Made by a program: the position numbers and the translations under genes
Assembly (NCBI RefSeq): GCF_023611925.1
Contig: NZ_CP091456.1
Span: 2,336,001-2,400,000 of the forward strand
Length of the DNA stretch: 64,000 bases
Direction of reading: 5' to 3'
From: Avibacterium sp. 20-132
GTDB taxonomy: Bacteria > Pseudomonadota > Gammaproteobacteria > Enterobacterales > Pasteurellaceae
Shown here: one piece after another, positions 46,079 to 57,282 of the stretch
How positions within the stretch are numbered: the first letter of the stretch is position 1
How the letters are laid out: every line of letters starts with the position of its first letter
The notes under the pieces: model-generated
The model's database searches: none
Told to the model about the DNA's origin: nothing
Seen by the model: the letters and a program-made list of their open reading frames with translations, nothing else

Positions 46079-47737
46079 CTAGAACCCTTCTTTCAAACTT
46101 ACGGTTAAGTTGAAAATCAGGTGTTCTGGGTGGCTGTCTTTGCTATCGGCGCAGAAATAGCCTTCACGCTCAAATTGATACGCTTTTTCTTCTTTTGCGT
46201 TAGCTAAACTTTTTTCTACAAAACCGTGTTTTACGACTAAAGAATTTGGATTTAGCACTTCATAAAGTTCTTCCGCTGCACTTGGGTTTGGCACGGTGAA
46301 TAATTTGTCGTATAAACGAAATTCAGCTGGTACATTGTCGGTGGCAGAAACCCAGTGAATTACGCCTTTTACTTTACGTCCATCGGCTGGATTTTTGCCT
46401 AAAGTTTCAGGATCATAAGTACAATACACGGTAGTGATATTGCCTTCAGCATCTTTTCCTACACGCTCAGCCTTAATCACATAAGCATTACGCAAACGCA
46501 CTTCTTTGCCTAATACTAAACGTTTATATTGTTTATTTGCTTCTTCACGGAAATCCGCTTGATCAATATAAATTTCTTTGGTAAATGGCAGTTGGCGATG
46601 GCCTAATTCTTCACGATTTGGGTGATTTGGTGCGGAAAGCATTTCTTGCCCGTCAAAGTTCTCAATGACAAGTTTTAATGGATTAATCACTGCCATTGCA
46701 CGCGGTGCATTTTGGTTGAGATCATCACGAATACAAGATTCTAACGCACTAAATTCTACCACGTTATCTTGCTTGGTTACCCCAATACGACGGCAAAATT
46801 CACGGATTGAAGCAGGTGTGTAGCCACGACGACGTAAACCTGAAATGGTCGGCATACGCGGATCGTTCCAACCATCAACCACTTCATCTTCTACTAATTT
46901 TAATAATTTACGTTTAGATGTCAGCGTGTATTCTAAATTTAAGCGAGAAAATTCATATTGATGTGGCAATGGGCGTTTAATAGAAATATGCTCAAGAACC
47001 CAATCGTATAAACGGCGGTTATCTTGGAATTCCAATGTACATAATGAATGCGTAATGCCTTCAATCGCATCTGAAATACAATGAGTGAAGTCATACATTG
47101 GGTAAATGCACCATTTATTTCCAGTGTTGTGATGTTCAGCAAATTTAATGCGATATAACACGGGATCACGCATTACCATAAATGGCGATGCCATATCAAT
47201 TTTAGCTCGCAAACTGGCTTTTCCTTCAGCAAATTCGCCATTTTTCATTTTCTCAAATAAAGCTAAATTTTCTTCCACGCTACGATCACGATAAGGACTG
47301 TTTTTACCCGGTTCGGTCAGTGTGCCACGATATTCACGCATTTGCTCTGGTGAAAGTTCATCAACGTAAGCAAGCCCCTTTTCGATCAGTTCAATGGCAT
47401 AACCATAAAGCGCATCAAAATAATCGGAGGCATAACGTGCTTTACCTTCCCAATGAAAACCAAGCCATTCTACATCCTGTTTAATCGAATCCACATATTC
47501 CACATCTTCTTTAACCGGGTTGGTATCGTCAAAACGCAGGTTACACAAACCTTTGTAATCCTCTGCAATACCAAAATTTAAACAGATAGATTTTGCGTGA
47601 CCAATATGTAAATAGCCATTTGGTTCCGGTGGGAAACGGGTATAAACGTGGTTTACTTTTCCTGCTTCCAAATCTTCATCAATAATATGACGAATAAAAT
47701 TGGTAGGTTGATGTTCGTTCTCTGTAATATGGCTCAT
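46079..47737 (-). CDS. glnS: Glutaminyl-tRNA synthetase
   Basis: The 552-residue class I enzyme has [15 protein letters not shown] near residue 36-50 (HIGH motif) and a KMSKS-type L-T-S-K-R-K-L-L. Length matches bacterial GlnRS. It charges tRNA-Gln with glutamine in the cytoplasm. The start has no strong Shine-Dalgarno in view, but family alignment (M-S-H-I-T-E) supports it. Confidence 0.97.
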   Translation of the reverse strand: MSHITENEHQPTNFIRHIIDEDLEAGKVNHVYTRFPPEPNGYLHIGHAKSICLNFGIAEDYKGLCNLRFDDTNPVKEDVEYVDSIKQDVEWLGFHWEGKARYASDYFDALYGYAIELIEKGLAYVDELSPEQMREYRGTLTEPGKNSPYRDRSVEENLALFEKMKNGEFAEGKASLRAKIDMASPFMVMRDPVLYRIKFAEHHNTGNKWCIYPMYDFTHCISDAIEGITHSLCTLEFQDNRRLYDWVLEHISIKRPLPHQYEFSRLNLEYTLTSKRKLLKLVEDEVVDGWNDPRMPTISGLRRRGYTPASIREFCRRIGVTKQDNVVEFSALESCIRDDLNQNAPRAMAVINPLKLVIENFDGQEMLSAPNHPNREELGHRQLPFTKEIYIDQADFREEANKQYKRLVLGKEVRLRNAYVIKAERVGKDAEGNITTVYCTYDPETLGKNPADGRKVKGVIHWVSATDNVPAEFRLYDKLFTVPNPSAAEELYEVLNPNSLVVKHGFVEKSLANAKEEKAYQFEREGYFCADSKDSHPEHLIFNLTVSLKEGF

Positions 47738-47995
47738 TTTGACCTCAAAATATTCTCGATTTTTGTAAAAAAATTGCCACTCATTCTACTATGTTTACAG
47801 CTAGAATTCAAAAGTGCGGTTGATTTTCCTTGCATAGCGGTTGATTTTCCTTGCATAAATGATACAATTCACGCCCTAAAAATGAACGAACGTTCATTCA
47901 GCATAAATTAATTTCCCTTAAGCTCTTCTTAAGGAAGATTTTCTATTATAATCACTGAATAAAGCAAAACGATTATTATTTTTCTCGGAGTTTTT
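47738..47995. promoter_or_regulatory. Control region of the efflux operon
   Basis: A 21-bp unit (GCGGTTGATTTTCCTTGCATA) is repeated twice in tandem about 47816-47858. TGAACGAAC-GTTCATTCA (about 47883-47900) is an 18-bp near-palindrome, typical of TetR-family operators. A CTTAAG stem lies at 47920-47935. The macA start follows with CGGAG. No regulator gene is nearby. Confidence 0.6.
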
Positions 47996-49162
47996 ATGCG
48001 TAAAAAAACGATTTTCTCCCTGCTTGCCATTGGGCTAGTGGTATTTGGTGTTTATAGTTATTTCACTCATTCTAATCAACAAGAAACTACCTATTTAACC
48101 GAACAGGTTCATCGTGGTGAGATAAAAAAATCTGTCATTACTGCTGGCACGGTACGGGCCTATAATCGTGTGGAAGTCGGTGCGCAGGCCTCAGGTAAAA
48201 TTGAAAAAATTCACGTTGTACTAGGACAGCACATCAAGCAAGGCGATTTAATCGCAGAAATTGACTCAAAAAATCAAGTGAATGCGTTAAATTCAGCACA
48301 AGCGGAATTAAAGGCTTATCAAGCTCAACTTAACGCCAAGCAAGTGGCTTACAATGTGGCCAAATCGGCCTATGATCGTCTTGCGAAATTATATGCAAGT
48401 AAATCAACCTCCTTAGATGAACTGAATGCGGCAAAGAATAATTTATCTGCCGCTAAGGCGGCAATTTCTGAAGTGGAAGCCTCCATTCAACGTGCTGAAA
48501 TTCAGGTGGATACGGCTAAAACAAACTTGGCATACACAAAAATTCTTTCACCTCTTGATGGCACAGTCATTTCCATTCCGGTCTCTGAGGGTCAAACAGT
48601 CAATGCGAATCAAACCACCCCAACTATTGTTCAAGTTGCTGATTTAACTAAAATTTTAATTAAACCCGAAATTTCTGAAGGGGATATTACAAAAGTAAAA
48701 GCTGGAATGAAAGTCGAGTTCACTACCCTTTCCGATCCAGATAAAGTGTATCAATCCACCATTCATTCTGTTGATCCTGCCATCACCACGCTCACGGATA
48801 ATGAATATAAAGAAAGTGCGTCAGATACCAGCGCTGTTTATTACTATGCTAATGTATTGGTAGATAATCCTGATAACCAACTACGCATTGGAATGACCAC
48901 ACAAAATACAATCATCATTGCCGATGAACAACATGCCTTGCTCATTCCGACAATTACGTTACACAAAGAAGGAAAAGAAACCTTCGTTAATCTCTTAATA
49001 GATAATAATAAAGTAGAAAAACGCAAAGTTGTTACAGGGTTAAATGATGATATGAATACGCAAATTCTAAGTGGCTTATCAGAAGGCGAAAAAGTGATTT
49101 CCTCACAAGTAACCCGCGATGAAAAAGTAGGTAATTCATTCCGTGGCCCTCGAATTTTATAA
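47996..49162 (+). CDS. macA: MacA-like periplasmic adaptor
   Basis: The 388-residue HlyD-type adaptor has an N-terminal membrane anchor (residues 5-22), lipoyl halves (V-G-A-Q-A-S-G-K-I-E-K-I-H-V and L-S-P-L-D-G-T-V-I-S-I), a helical hairpin between them and a beta-barrel domain. It links the MacB transporter to an outer-membrane channel. Spacing of 17 bp to macB, with an uptake core between, supports an operon. Confidence 0.92.
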   Translation: MRKKTIFSLLAIGLVVFGVYSYFTHSNQQETTYLTEQVHRGEIKKSVITAGTVRAYNRVEVGAQASGKIEKIHVVLGQHIKQGDLIAEIDSKNQVNALNSAQAELKAYQAQLNAKQVAYNVAKSAYDRLAKLYASKSTSLDELNAAKNNLSAAKAAISEVEASIQRAEIQVDTAKTNLAYTKILSPLDGTVISIPVSEGQTVNANQTTPTIVQVADLTKILIKPEISEGDITKVKAGMKVEFTTLSDPDKVYQSTIHSVDPAITTLTDNEYKESASDTSAVYYYANVLVDNPDNQLRIGMTTQNTIIIADEQHALLIPTITLHKEGKETFVNLLIDNNKVEKRKVVTGLNDDMNTQILSGLSEGEKVISSQVTRDEKVGNSFRGPRIL

Positions 49163-49179
49163 AGTGCGGTGGTTTTTTT

Positions 49180-51114
49180 ATGAATATTATTGAATTAAGC
49201 CACATTAACAAATTTTTTGGTGAAGGTGAAAACCGCACGCAGGTATTGAAAGATATCAATTTGGATATTAAAAAAGGAGATTTTATTGCCATTATTGGGC
49301 AATCAGGTTCTGGCAAATCCACCTTAATGAACATTATTGGCTGTCTGGATACCGCAACATCAGGTTCTTATAAAGTAGAGGGGTTAGAAGTAAGCCAGCT
49401 AAATCGTGATCAACTTTCTGATTTACGCCAGAAAAAATTCGGCTTTATTTTTCAGCGCTATAACCTACTTTCAACATTAAGTGCGGTGGAAAATGTGGCG
49501 CTTCCTGCGATTTATGCAGGTATTGATCAACCTACTCGCCTACAACGAGCCAAGCTCTTATTAGAAAAATTAGGATTGGGTGATCGCTTAGAAAACAAGC
49601 CAAATCAGCTTTCGGGTGGTCAACAACAACGTGTAAGTATTGCACGTGCCTTGATGAACGGGGGAGAAATTATTCTAGCCGATGAACCCACTGGCGCATT
49701 AGACAGCAAAAGTGGCGAAACAGTGATGAATATTCTCAGGCAGTTGCACCGTGAAGGTCATACTATTATTTTGGTTACGCACGACAAAAATGTGGCAAAT
49801 TTTGCAAATCGTATTATTGAGATCAAAGACGGCAAAATTATTGAAGATCGACACAAATCGGAGCAAATTAGCCAAAAGCAAGACATCGCACCGCAAAGCA
49901 ATAAAAGCCGATTGCAATTTTATAAAGATCAATTTATTGAATCTTTCAAAATGTCTATTAAAGCCATTGTGGCACATAAACTACGTTCCTTACTCACTAT
50001 GTTAGGGATTATTATTGGTATTACTTCGGTGGTTTGTGTGGTCGCCTTAGGCAATGGTTCACAACAAAAAATCCTAAGCAATATCAATGCAATAGGGACG
50101 AATACCATGGATATTTATAACGGAACGGGCTTTGGCGATCGGCGCGCGGTGAAAAATCAAAATCTCACTGTGGCAGACGCTAATATGCTCGCCAAGCAAA
50201 GTTATATTGCCAGTGTAACACCAAACAGTTCCGTGAATGGCACCTTAACTTATGGCAATCAAAGTTTTACCGCTCAAGTACGCGGTGTAGGAGAACAATA
50301 TTTTAATGTGCGAGGGTTAAGCAAAGCAGAAGGGGTATTCTTTACAGCGGATGCGGTAAAACACAGCGAGCAAGTGGCTGTCATTGATGAGAACACGTTA
50401 CGCGAAGTGTTCAACGATCAAAATCCACTAGGTAAAATTTTGATGATTAATAAAAAACCATTGCGTATCATTGGGATAGCAACTAACAATAATATAGGAA
50501 CAAACAATTCTAGCTTGAATATTTATATCCCTTACACAACGGCGATGAACAAAATTTCAGGCAATAAAAAAATTAGCTCAATCACAGTGAAAATTCGTGA
50601 TGAAATTAGTTCAAAAGTGGCGGAAAAAGATCTCACTCGCTTATTAACTGTGCGTCACGGTAAAAAAGATTTTTTTGTATTCAATACCGATACGATTAAA
50701 CAAACTATTGAAAAAACAACAAATACAATGACATTGTTGATTTCTTCCATTGCCATTATTTCCCTTGTAGTGGGTGGCATTGGGGTGATGAATATTATGC
50801 TGGTTTCAGTTACCGAACGCACCAAAGAAATTGGTGTGCGAATGGCAATTGGCGCAAGACAATTTAACATCTTGCAACAATTTTTAATTGAAGCGGTATT
50901 GATTTGTTTAATTGGTGGCATTACGGGTGTCATACTATCAATGGTATTAGGCACCGTATTTAATTGGTTGGTGAAAGACTTTACGATGATTTTTTCCACC
51001 TTCTCAATTATTGCTGCCCTACTCTGTTCAAGCTTAATTGGTGTAATTTTTGGTTATATGCCGGCGAAAAATGCTTCGCAATTAAATCCAATTACCGCTT
51101 TAGCTCAGGAATAG
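49180..51114 (+). CDS. macB: MacB-like ABC transporter
   Basis: The 644-residue protein fuses an N-terminal ATPase (Walker A G-Q-S-G-S-G-K-S-T at 40-48, signature L-S-G-G-Q-Q-Q-R, Walker B I-L-A-D-E-P-T-G) to a MacB periplasmic core and four transmembrane segments (one near 273 and three in the last 130 residues). It powers export of macrolides, peptides or heme-related substrates in the family. Confidence 0.93.
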   Translation: MNIIELSHINKFFGEGENRTQVLKDINLDIKKGDFIAIIGQSGSGKSTLMNIIGCLDTATSGSYKVEGLEVSQLNRDQLSDLRQKKFGFIFQRYNLLSTLSAVENVALPAIYAGIDQPTRLQRAKLLLEKLGLGDRLENKPNQLSGGQQQRVSIARALMNGGEIILADEPTGALDSKSGETVMNILRQLHREGHTIILVTHDKNVANFANRIIEIKDGKIIEDRHKSEQISQKQDIAPQSNKSRLQFYKDQFIESFKMSIKAIVAHKLRSLLTMLGIIIGITSVVCVVALGNGSQQKILSNINAIGTNTMDIYNGTGFGDRRAVKNQNLTVADANMLAKQSYIASVTPNSSVNGTLTYGNQSFTAQVRGVGEQYFNVRGLSKAEGVFFTADAVKHSEQVAVIDENTLREVFNDQNPLGKILMINKKPLRIIGIATNNNIGTNNSSLNIYIPYTTAMNKISGNKKISSITVKIRDEISSKVAEKDLTRLLTVRHGKKDFFVFNTDTIKQTIEKTTNTMTLLISSIAIISLVVGGIGVMNIMLVSVTERTKEIGVRMAIGARQFNILQQFLIEAVLICLIGGITGVILSMVLGTVFNWLVKDFTMIFSTFSIIAALLCSSLIGVIFGYMPAKNASQLNPITALAQE

Positions 51115-51218
51115 TTTTTTGATAAAATTTCAACAATCAAGCAAATAAAAACTCGGTAAAATAACACCGCACTTTATTTGCTTAACATTTTATTACGAAT
51201 TTATTCAATAAGGAAAAA

Positions 51219-52619
51219 ATGATGTTAAAACAATCCAAACTCTCACTTGCTATTGGCTTGTCTGTGTTGTTAGCTGGCTGTGCGAATCTTGATGATTCTT
51301 ACAACGCTTCACAACAAGATTTCCAACAATATGAAGAATTAACCAAACAATACCATATCCAAGAGAATTGGTGGACACTGTACAAAGATCCGCAACTCAA
51401 TCAACTAGTTGAACAAGCACTGGTAAATAATAAAGATTTAGCCAAAGCAGCCATTGCGGTAAATACCGCACTTTATAATGCAAATTTAATTGGGGCGAAT
51501 TTAGTACCGAATTTCAGCGGTTCTGTTTCTTCTTCTGCTAGTCGTAATATTAATACGGGCGCCCCAAATCCACAAACCGGTTCTGTTTCAACAATCTCTC
51601 ACGGTGGCTCATTAAACGTCAGCTATACGCTAGATTTATGGCGTCGTTTAGCTGATTCGGCTTCTGCAGCAGAATGGCGACACGCTGCGACAGAGCAAGA
51701 TCTTGAGGCGGCACGTATTTCATTAATCAATTCCGTCATCTTAACCTATTATCAGCTTGGTTACTTAAATGATGCCATCAGCACCGTGAATAAAACCATT
51801 AATTACTATTCCGAAATTAATCGTATTATGCAAAATAAATTCCGCCAAGGGGTTGCCGATCGTGCAAGTTCAGATCAAGCACAACAGGCGGTTTTAACGG
51901 CGCGTAATAGCTTAATCAATTATCAAACGCAAAAGAAAACAGCGGAAGCAACATTGCGTAACTTATTGAATTTAAAACCAAGTGATCCATTAAAAGTGAA
52001 CTATCCACATATTCTTAACGTGAAAAATGTGGGCGTAAACCTGAATGTTCCCCTCTCAGCGATTGCAAATCGTCCAGACGTAAAAGGCTATCAATACCGC
52101 TTGAACAGTGCATTCAAAGACGCTAAAGCAATGCAAAAAAGCTGGTTCCCAAGCATTACTTTAGGCGGTAGCTTAGGTTCTAGTGGCAACAAAATTGATA
52201 ATGCATTCAATACACCAATTGCAGGTGGGACGATCGGAATTAGCTTGCCATTCTTGAACTGGAATGTTGTGAAATGGAACGTAAAAATTTCAGAATCAGC
52301 CTATGATTTAGCATTAGTGAATTTTGAGCAAAGTATTACAAAAGCATTAAACGATATTGATACTAATTATTTTGCTTACAGCCAAGCACGTCAAAACTTT
52401 GCGAACTTAAAACAAACTTATGATTACAATAAGCGCATCACGCAATATTATAAAAATCGCTATGATGCAGGCATTTCTGAATTAAGAGAATGGCTAAACG
52501 CCGCCAGCACCGAGCGTAATTCTGAGCTTTCTATTTTGAGTGCTAAATATAATCTTATTCAAAGTGAAAATGCGGTTTATAGTGCAATGGGGGGATATTA
52601 TTCTTCAGAAGAATTGTAA
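51219..52619 (+). CDS. Outer-membrane efflux channel, NodT/TolC family lipoprotein
   Basis: The 466-residue product has a lipobox L-L-A-G-C (Cys 21) and two repeated OEP regions with long helices (W-W-T-L-Y-K-D-P-Q-L-N, R-P-D-V-K-G-Y, and R-Y-D-A-G-I-S-E). This is the CusC/NodT type. As third gene of the operon it completes a tripartite pump with MacA and MacB. Confidence 0.92.
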   Translation: MMLKQSKLSLAIGLSVLLAGCANLDDSYNASQQDFQQYEELTKQYHIQENWWTLYKDPQLNQLVEQALVNNKDLAKAAIAVNTALYNANLIGANLVPNFSGSVSSSASRNINTGAPNPQTGSVSTISHGGSLNVSYTLDLWRRLADSASAAEWRHAATEQDLEAARISLINSVILTYYQLGYLNDAISTVNKTINYYSEINRIMQNKFRQGVADRASSDQAQQAVLTARNSLINYQTQKKTAEATLRNLLNLKPSDPLKVNYPHILNVKNVGVNLNVPLSAIANRPDVKGYQYRLNSAFKDAKAMQKSWFPSITLGGSLGSSGNKIDNAFNTPIAGGTIGISLPFLNWNVVKWNVKISESAYDLALVNFEQSITKALNDIDTNYFAYSQARQNFANLKQTYDYNKRITQYYKNRYDAGISELREWLNAASTERNSELSILSAKYNLIQSENAVYSAMGGYYSSEEL

Positions 52620-52627
52620 TTGAGTAC

Positions 52628-52686
52628 AAAAGTGCGGTAAAAACTTTTAAAGTTTGAGTGGCTATTAAAATGTTAACCGCACTTTT
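52628..52686 (+). terminator. Terminator from inverted uptake sequences after the efflux operon
   Basis: AAAAGTGCGGT (52628-52638) and ACCGCACTTTT (52676-52686) are perfect 11-bp complements with a T run, a typical Haemophilus paired-uptake-sequence terminator. Confidence 0.8.
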
Positions 52687-52743
52687 ATCGTAAAAATAAA
52701 TATTCCTTTCTGGCTAAAATATAACCTAGTAAAACTAAAATTA

Positions 52744-53652
52744 CTATAAAACCACATACTCCAACGGTACATCACCTAAATAAGCCAATAATTCTTCCGC
52801 CATTTTACGATAAGAAAGATTGAGAGGTTGTTCCACCATCACAACCCGTTGGATCGTTTCTGTTTCTGCGCCACTTAATAACAAATAATTCAATGCCACT
52901 TGCATTGCAGGTAATGCGGGGTTAAATGCAGCGTTTTCAGCATAACTTCCACAGAAAATTTGATGATCTTGCAACTGAATCGCAATCCCCGAGTAGCTTT
53001 GCGAATACGGGGAGTGAGCTTGGTTAGCGGCATTTAAAGCGGCCAAAATAACAGGATCTTCTGTGCTATAACTTAAACCATTATGATGTTCATCAAACAA
53101 TCGACAAGAAATAGCCAAATCTTTTGGACCAAACGAATCAGGTAAATAGTGATGTAGCAAATTATTTTGGCTATGAGGCAAGTGAATATGCAACGTTTCA
53201 GCACTGTTTAATTCATTCATAAACTGGCGACAATGTCCGCAAGGTGTATAGTTCACCGTTACGTCCGTTAATTTTCGCTCTCCTCGCATCCAAGCGTGGG
53301 AAATGGCACTTTGCTCTGCGTGAATAGTTTGCTGAATATGCGTGGTGCAAAACTCTTGATTTGCACCGAAATAAAGATTGCCACTTTCCCCCATTACAAC
53401 GGCTCCAACGCTAAAATGAGAAATCGTTGGATTTGCATAACACGCACTAATAGGCAATAAGGCTAATGCCAATTGTTTGGCGGTCAGATGATATTTTTCA
53501 CATAAATGATTAACCGTAAAATGCGGGAGAAAGCCTTGAAAATGCTGTTCTGCAAGGATATTCCAAAGATCTAAAGCCAAAGATGGATGACTTAACTCAG
53601 GAAGTGATTGCCGAATTCTCTCTGAAATATGTTGTTGAAGATAATTATTCAT
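52744..53652 (-). CDS. cdd: Cytidine deaminase, long dimeric form
   Basis: The 302-residue enzyme has the active-site motifs T-I-H-A-E-Q-S-A-I and P-C-G-H-C-R-Q-F (zinc ligands H/C-C and catalytic Glu) in the N-terminal domain, and a second, degenerate domain as in the E. coli enzyme. It converts cytidine and deoxycytidine to uridine forms for salvage. Confidence 0.95.
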   Translation of the reverse strand: MNNYLQQHISERIRQSLPELSHPSLALDLWNILAEQHFQGFLPHFTVNHLCEKYHLTAKQLALALLPISACYANPTISHFSVGAVVMGESGNLYFGANQEFCTTHIQQTIHAEQSAISHAWMRGERKLTDVTVNYTPCGHCRQFMNELNSAETLHIHLPHSQNNLLHHYLPDSFGPKDLAISCRLFDEHHNGLSYSTEDPVILAALNAANQAHSPYSQSYSGIAIQLQDHQIFCGSYAENAAFNPALPAMQVALNYLLLSGAETETIQRVVMVEQPLNLSYRKMAEELLAYLGDVPLEYVVL

Positions 53653-53732
53653 TTCGCATTCTCCTTTACATCACGATAAAACATTGTGAATCATAAAGTA
53701 GAATGCGATAAAGATCTTGCGAAAGACATCAA

Positions 53733-53754
53733 TTTTGTGAGCTAGCTCAAAAAT
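53733..53754 (-). promoter_or_regulatory. Likely CRP site upstream of cdd
   Basis: TTTTGTGAGCTAGCTCAAAAAT is close to the CRP consensus (TGTGA-N6-TCA half-sites) 80 bp upstream of the cdd start. Nucleoside salvage genes are CRP-controlled in related bacteria. Confidence 0.6.
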
Positions 53755-53894
53755 CCCATTTTTAATTGCATAAAATCTAGCTAACCTATTCATCTATCAG
53801 TAAAAAATAAACAAAATAATGACCGCACTTTACTAACAGCCCAAATGCATATTTTCTATTTTGGTTTCTGTCGACTAATGAATTGAATATAAGC

Positions 53895-54794
53895 CTATTT
53901 GCCAATTTCCGCCACCACAAGCATCTGCACCAGTGCGTTAAAAACTGGGCTTTCTCTGCGGCTTGGGTAATAAAGGTGAAAGCCTTCATAGCGCACCGCC
54001 TCATCTTTGAGGACGGCGACCAGCTCACCTTGCGGACTTTCTTGTTTTAAGACAAATTCAGGCAGCCAAATCAGCCCTTCCCCTGCTTTAGCTGCGGCAA
54101 AAAGCAGGTCAAAATCATTGGTAATCAATGGGCTTTGGCTTGGGGTGATGGAAAAAGTGCGGCCGTTTTTATCGCAAAATTCCCATGCCATCAGGTTATC
54201 AAGGCTTGGCAGGCGGTAAAGCAGGCAGCTGTGGCTGTGCAGTTCGTCCACAGTTTTGGGCGTGCCGTGGCGGTCAAGATAGCTTGGGCTTGCCGCCACC
54301 GCCATGGTTAAATCAGGACTGATTCGCCGTGCAATCATGTCTTTCGCCAAAAATCCGCCCAAGCGGATACCTGCATCAAAGCGTTCGTGAATGATGTCGG
54401 TAAGGCGTACATCGCTGTGCAGCTCAAGGCAGACGTTAGGATAGGCACGGCGAAACGCGGCAAGCGGTTTTTGTAAAAGATAACGAAAAACGAGCGGCGA
54501 ACCCGTCAGCCGAATACGGCTTTGTGGTTCACGGGCAAATTCCTGCACCAGTTCGGTGCTGTTTTGCACGGCTGATAGCAGCGGTTTTAGCTCATCATAT
54601 AGCCGCTGCCCTGCTTCAGTGAGAGCTAGGCTTCTCGTGTTACGCTGCACAAGCCGCACGCCAAGCGAGGTTTCTAACTGTTTTAGGCTGTAACTTAGGG
54701 TCGATTGGGCAATGCCAAGCTGGGCAGCTGCTTTGGTGAAACTGCCTGCGTCAATAATGGCGGTGAACAAATGTAGGCGGTCAAGACTTTCCAT
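53895..54794 (-). CDS. LysR-family regulator
   Basis: The 299-residue product has an N-terminal winged helix (F-T-K-A-A-A-Q-L-G-I-A-Q-S-T-L-S-Y-S-L-K-Q-L-E) and a substrate-binding domain. It is divergent from an aldo-keto reductase gene, 155 bp apart, and probably controls it. First gene of the GC-rich block; a near-uptake core AAGTGCGGC lies within. Confidence 0.93.
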   Translation of the reverse strand: MESLDRLHLFTAIIDAGSFTKAAAQLGIAQSTLSYSLKQLETSLGVRLVQRNTRSLALTEAGQRLYDELKPLLSAVQNSTELVQEFAREPQSRIRLTGSPLVFRYLLQKPLAAFRRAYPNVCLELHSDVRLTDIIHERFDAGIRLGGFLAKDMIARRISPDLTMAVAASPSYLDRHGTPKTVDELHSHSCLLYRLPSLDNLMAWEFCDKNGRTFSITPSQSPLITNDFDLLFAAAKAGEGLIWLPEFVLKQESPQGELVAVLKDEAVRYEGFHLYYPSRRESPVFNALVQMLVVAEIGK

Positions 54795-54928
54795 TTTTTT
54801 ATCCGTAGATTATTTGAAAATTAAACGGCAATAAAAACGATTATGCGTATTTTTCGATAAAGTATATCGGAAATGATGGGCTAATCACAGCCTTTTGCAA
54901 GCGCTATAATGAATCCATTGATTATTGA

Positions 54929-55804
<876 letters not shown>

Positions 55805-55917
55805 ACGGCGTTTCAAAATAGCTGCAAGCAAACGCCAAAAGGCGACCTAAAAACGAAAATGAAGTTTCAGGTCGCCTTTCTTGGTAAAATACCGTCTAAA
55901 ACAGTAAGATTAAGAAG

Positions 55918-56334
55918 TTAGCCAGCTAGCTTTCCCACAATTTTACGCAACAATGCCACTTCGTTTGCCTCTAAATTTAAGCAACGTGCCATATGCTCGG
56001 GGATAGTGCAGGCTTCATCAGCCAAATCTTTGCCCGATGGCGTAAGAAAAATCCGCACCACACGTTCATCTTCTTGACTGCGTTCACGTTTTATCAGCTC
56101 TTTGGCTTGCAGGCGTTTAAGCAAAGGCGTGAGCGTGCCACTGTCCAAATGCAATTTCGCCCCAATCTGATTCACCGTTTGACCATCGCCCTCCCACAGC
56201 ACCAGCATCACCAGATATTGCGGATAGGTTAAATTGAGTTTTGCCAAAAAAGGCGTGTATCGGCGTATGATTTCTTTGGATAACGCATAAAGCGGAAAAC
56301 AGATTTGATGGTCTAATTTAAGTTGTTCGTACAT
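55918..56334 (-). CDS. ohrR: OhrR-like MarR-family peroxide sensor
   Basis: The 138-residue winged-helix protein has the OhrR N-terminal pattern with a reactive cysteine at residue 12 (D-H-Q-I-C-F-P-L-Y-A-L). OhrR represses ohr until organic hydroperoxides oxidise that cysteine. ohr lies 205 bp upstream on the same strand. The two genes share an 18-bp operator-like sequence. Confidence 0.9.
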   Translation of the reverse strand: MYEQLKLDHQICFPLYALSKEIIRRYTPFLAKLNLTYPQYLVMLVLWEGDGQTVNQIGAKLHLDSGTLTPLLKRLQAKELIKRERSQEDERVVRIFLTPSGKDLADEACTIPEHMARCLNLEANEVALLRKIVGKLAG

Positions 56335-56368
56335 TTTCAGGCAGCCTTAATCAAGCAAGGGTTTATTT

Positions 56369-56386
56369 AATTGTGTGCAATATAAT
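56369..56386 (-). promoter_or_regulatory. OhrR operator-like sequence before ohrR
   Basis: AATTGTGTGCAATATAAT here and AATTGTGTGCAAGATAAT at 57037-57054, before ohr, match at 17 of 18 bases. Presence upstream of both genes makes this the likely OhrR binding site. Confidence 0.65.
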
Positions 56387-56436
56387 AACGCAAAAATGGC
56401 TGCCTGAAAACGCTTTAACTTCTTATATAGTCGTTA

Positions 56437-56543
56437 TATAGTCGCTTAAATTCACATGAAGACAAGGCGAAAGCGACCGCCGTGTACAAGTAGTACATAA
56501 GGGAGCTTTCAACACTGTATTCGTTTGCATTTAAATGACTATA
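56437..56543. mobile_element. 107-bp MITE-like element at the end of ohr
   Basis: TATAGTCGCTTAAAT (56437-56451) and ATTTAAATGACTATA (56529-56543) are inverted ends matching at 13 of 15 bases. The interior (GACAAGGCGAAAGCGACCGC and a TAGTAC stretch) resembles Correia-type neisserial elements in plan. Its right end supplies the stop codon of ohr. A second TATATAGTCG precedes it (56424-56433). Confidence 0.6.
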
Positions 56544-56970
56544 AATCAAAGGCTTCAATCACTTTAACATGCAGGCGGACAGGCACATTGCCACGGGTGG
56601 CATTGGAATAAGGGCAGACTTCATGGGCTTTTTGAATCCATTTTTTTGCCTCGTCCACGCTTACGCCCTCAACGGTAACCGTGATGTCAATATCCAAGCC
56701 AAACGCCCCGTCCTCTTTTTGCCCGATACCCACGGCAACCTTGGTGCTTGATTGCGTGGGTTTAAGTCCTAAGCTTGGGGCAACGTGGTTCATCGCACTG
56801 TCAAAACAGGCGGCATAGCCCATGGCAAAAAGCTGTTCGGGATTGGTGCCGACCTTGCCGCTTTGATTTTGAAAACTAACCAAGTCAAAGCCGATAGAGC
56901 CGTCATCAACCTGTGTATGCCCATCACGTCCGCCTACTGCGGTGGCTGAAGTGTGATAAAAAATTTTCAT
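56539..56970 (-). CDS. ohr: Organic hydroperoxide resistance protein
   Basis: The 143-residue OsmC-family peroxidase has the two redox cysteines in Y-A-A-C-F-D-S-A-M and H-E-V-C-P-Y-S-N-A-T-R-G-N. Start at 56970 follows an AGG-containing leader; a longer frame to 57024 is unlikely. It reduces organic hydroperoxides. The pair with OhrR forms a defence unit against lipid peroxides. Confidence 0.95.
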   Translation of the reverse strand: MKIFYHTSATAVGGRDGHTQVDDGSIGFDLVSFQNQSGKVGTNPEQLFAMGYAACFDSAMNHVAPSLGLKPTQSSTKVAVGIGQKEDGAFGLDIDITVTVEGVSVDEAKKWIQKAHEVCPYSNATRGNVPVRLHVKVIEAFDL

Positions 56971-57282
56971 GCTGTATTCCTTATGTGGAGGTAAAAAAGT
57001 TTTGTTTTTGATGGCAAATATCATAGCTTAAAATTAAATTGTGTGCAAGATAATTTTTTAAAATTTTTTTCTGCTGGGCTTGGGGCGGACTGAAGATTTT
57101 AGGATTTTTGGCAGGCTGGAAATAAAACCTTAAGTTTTCAGGCAGCCTTTTTCTTATCAACCTATTGCCCTTTCACCCAAGTGATTAGAAAAAGGGTTTA
57201 AAGATCAAAGCAAAAAATCCCATTTTTTCCACCGCTCTTTTACCCCATTTTTAATAAAAAACGGCTTAAAAACCGCCCTCTG
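56971..57282. promoter_or_regulatory. ohr promoter region
   Basis: The region holds the second OhrR-type operator (57037-57054), an AT-rich stretch, one neisserial-type uptake sequence TTCAGGCAGCCT (57137-57148) and an ACGGC...GCCG hairpin near the LysR stop. No further gene is visible. Confidence 0.6.
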
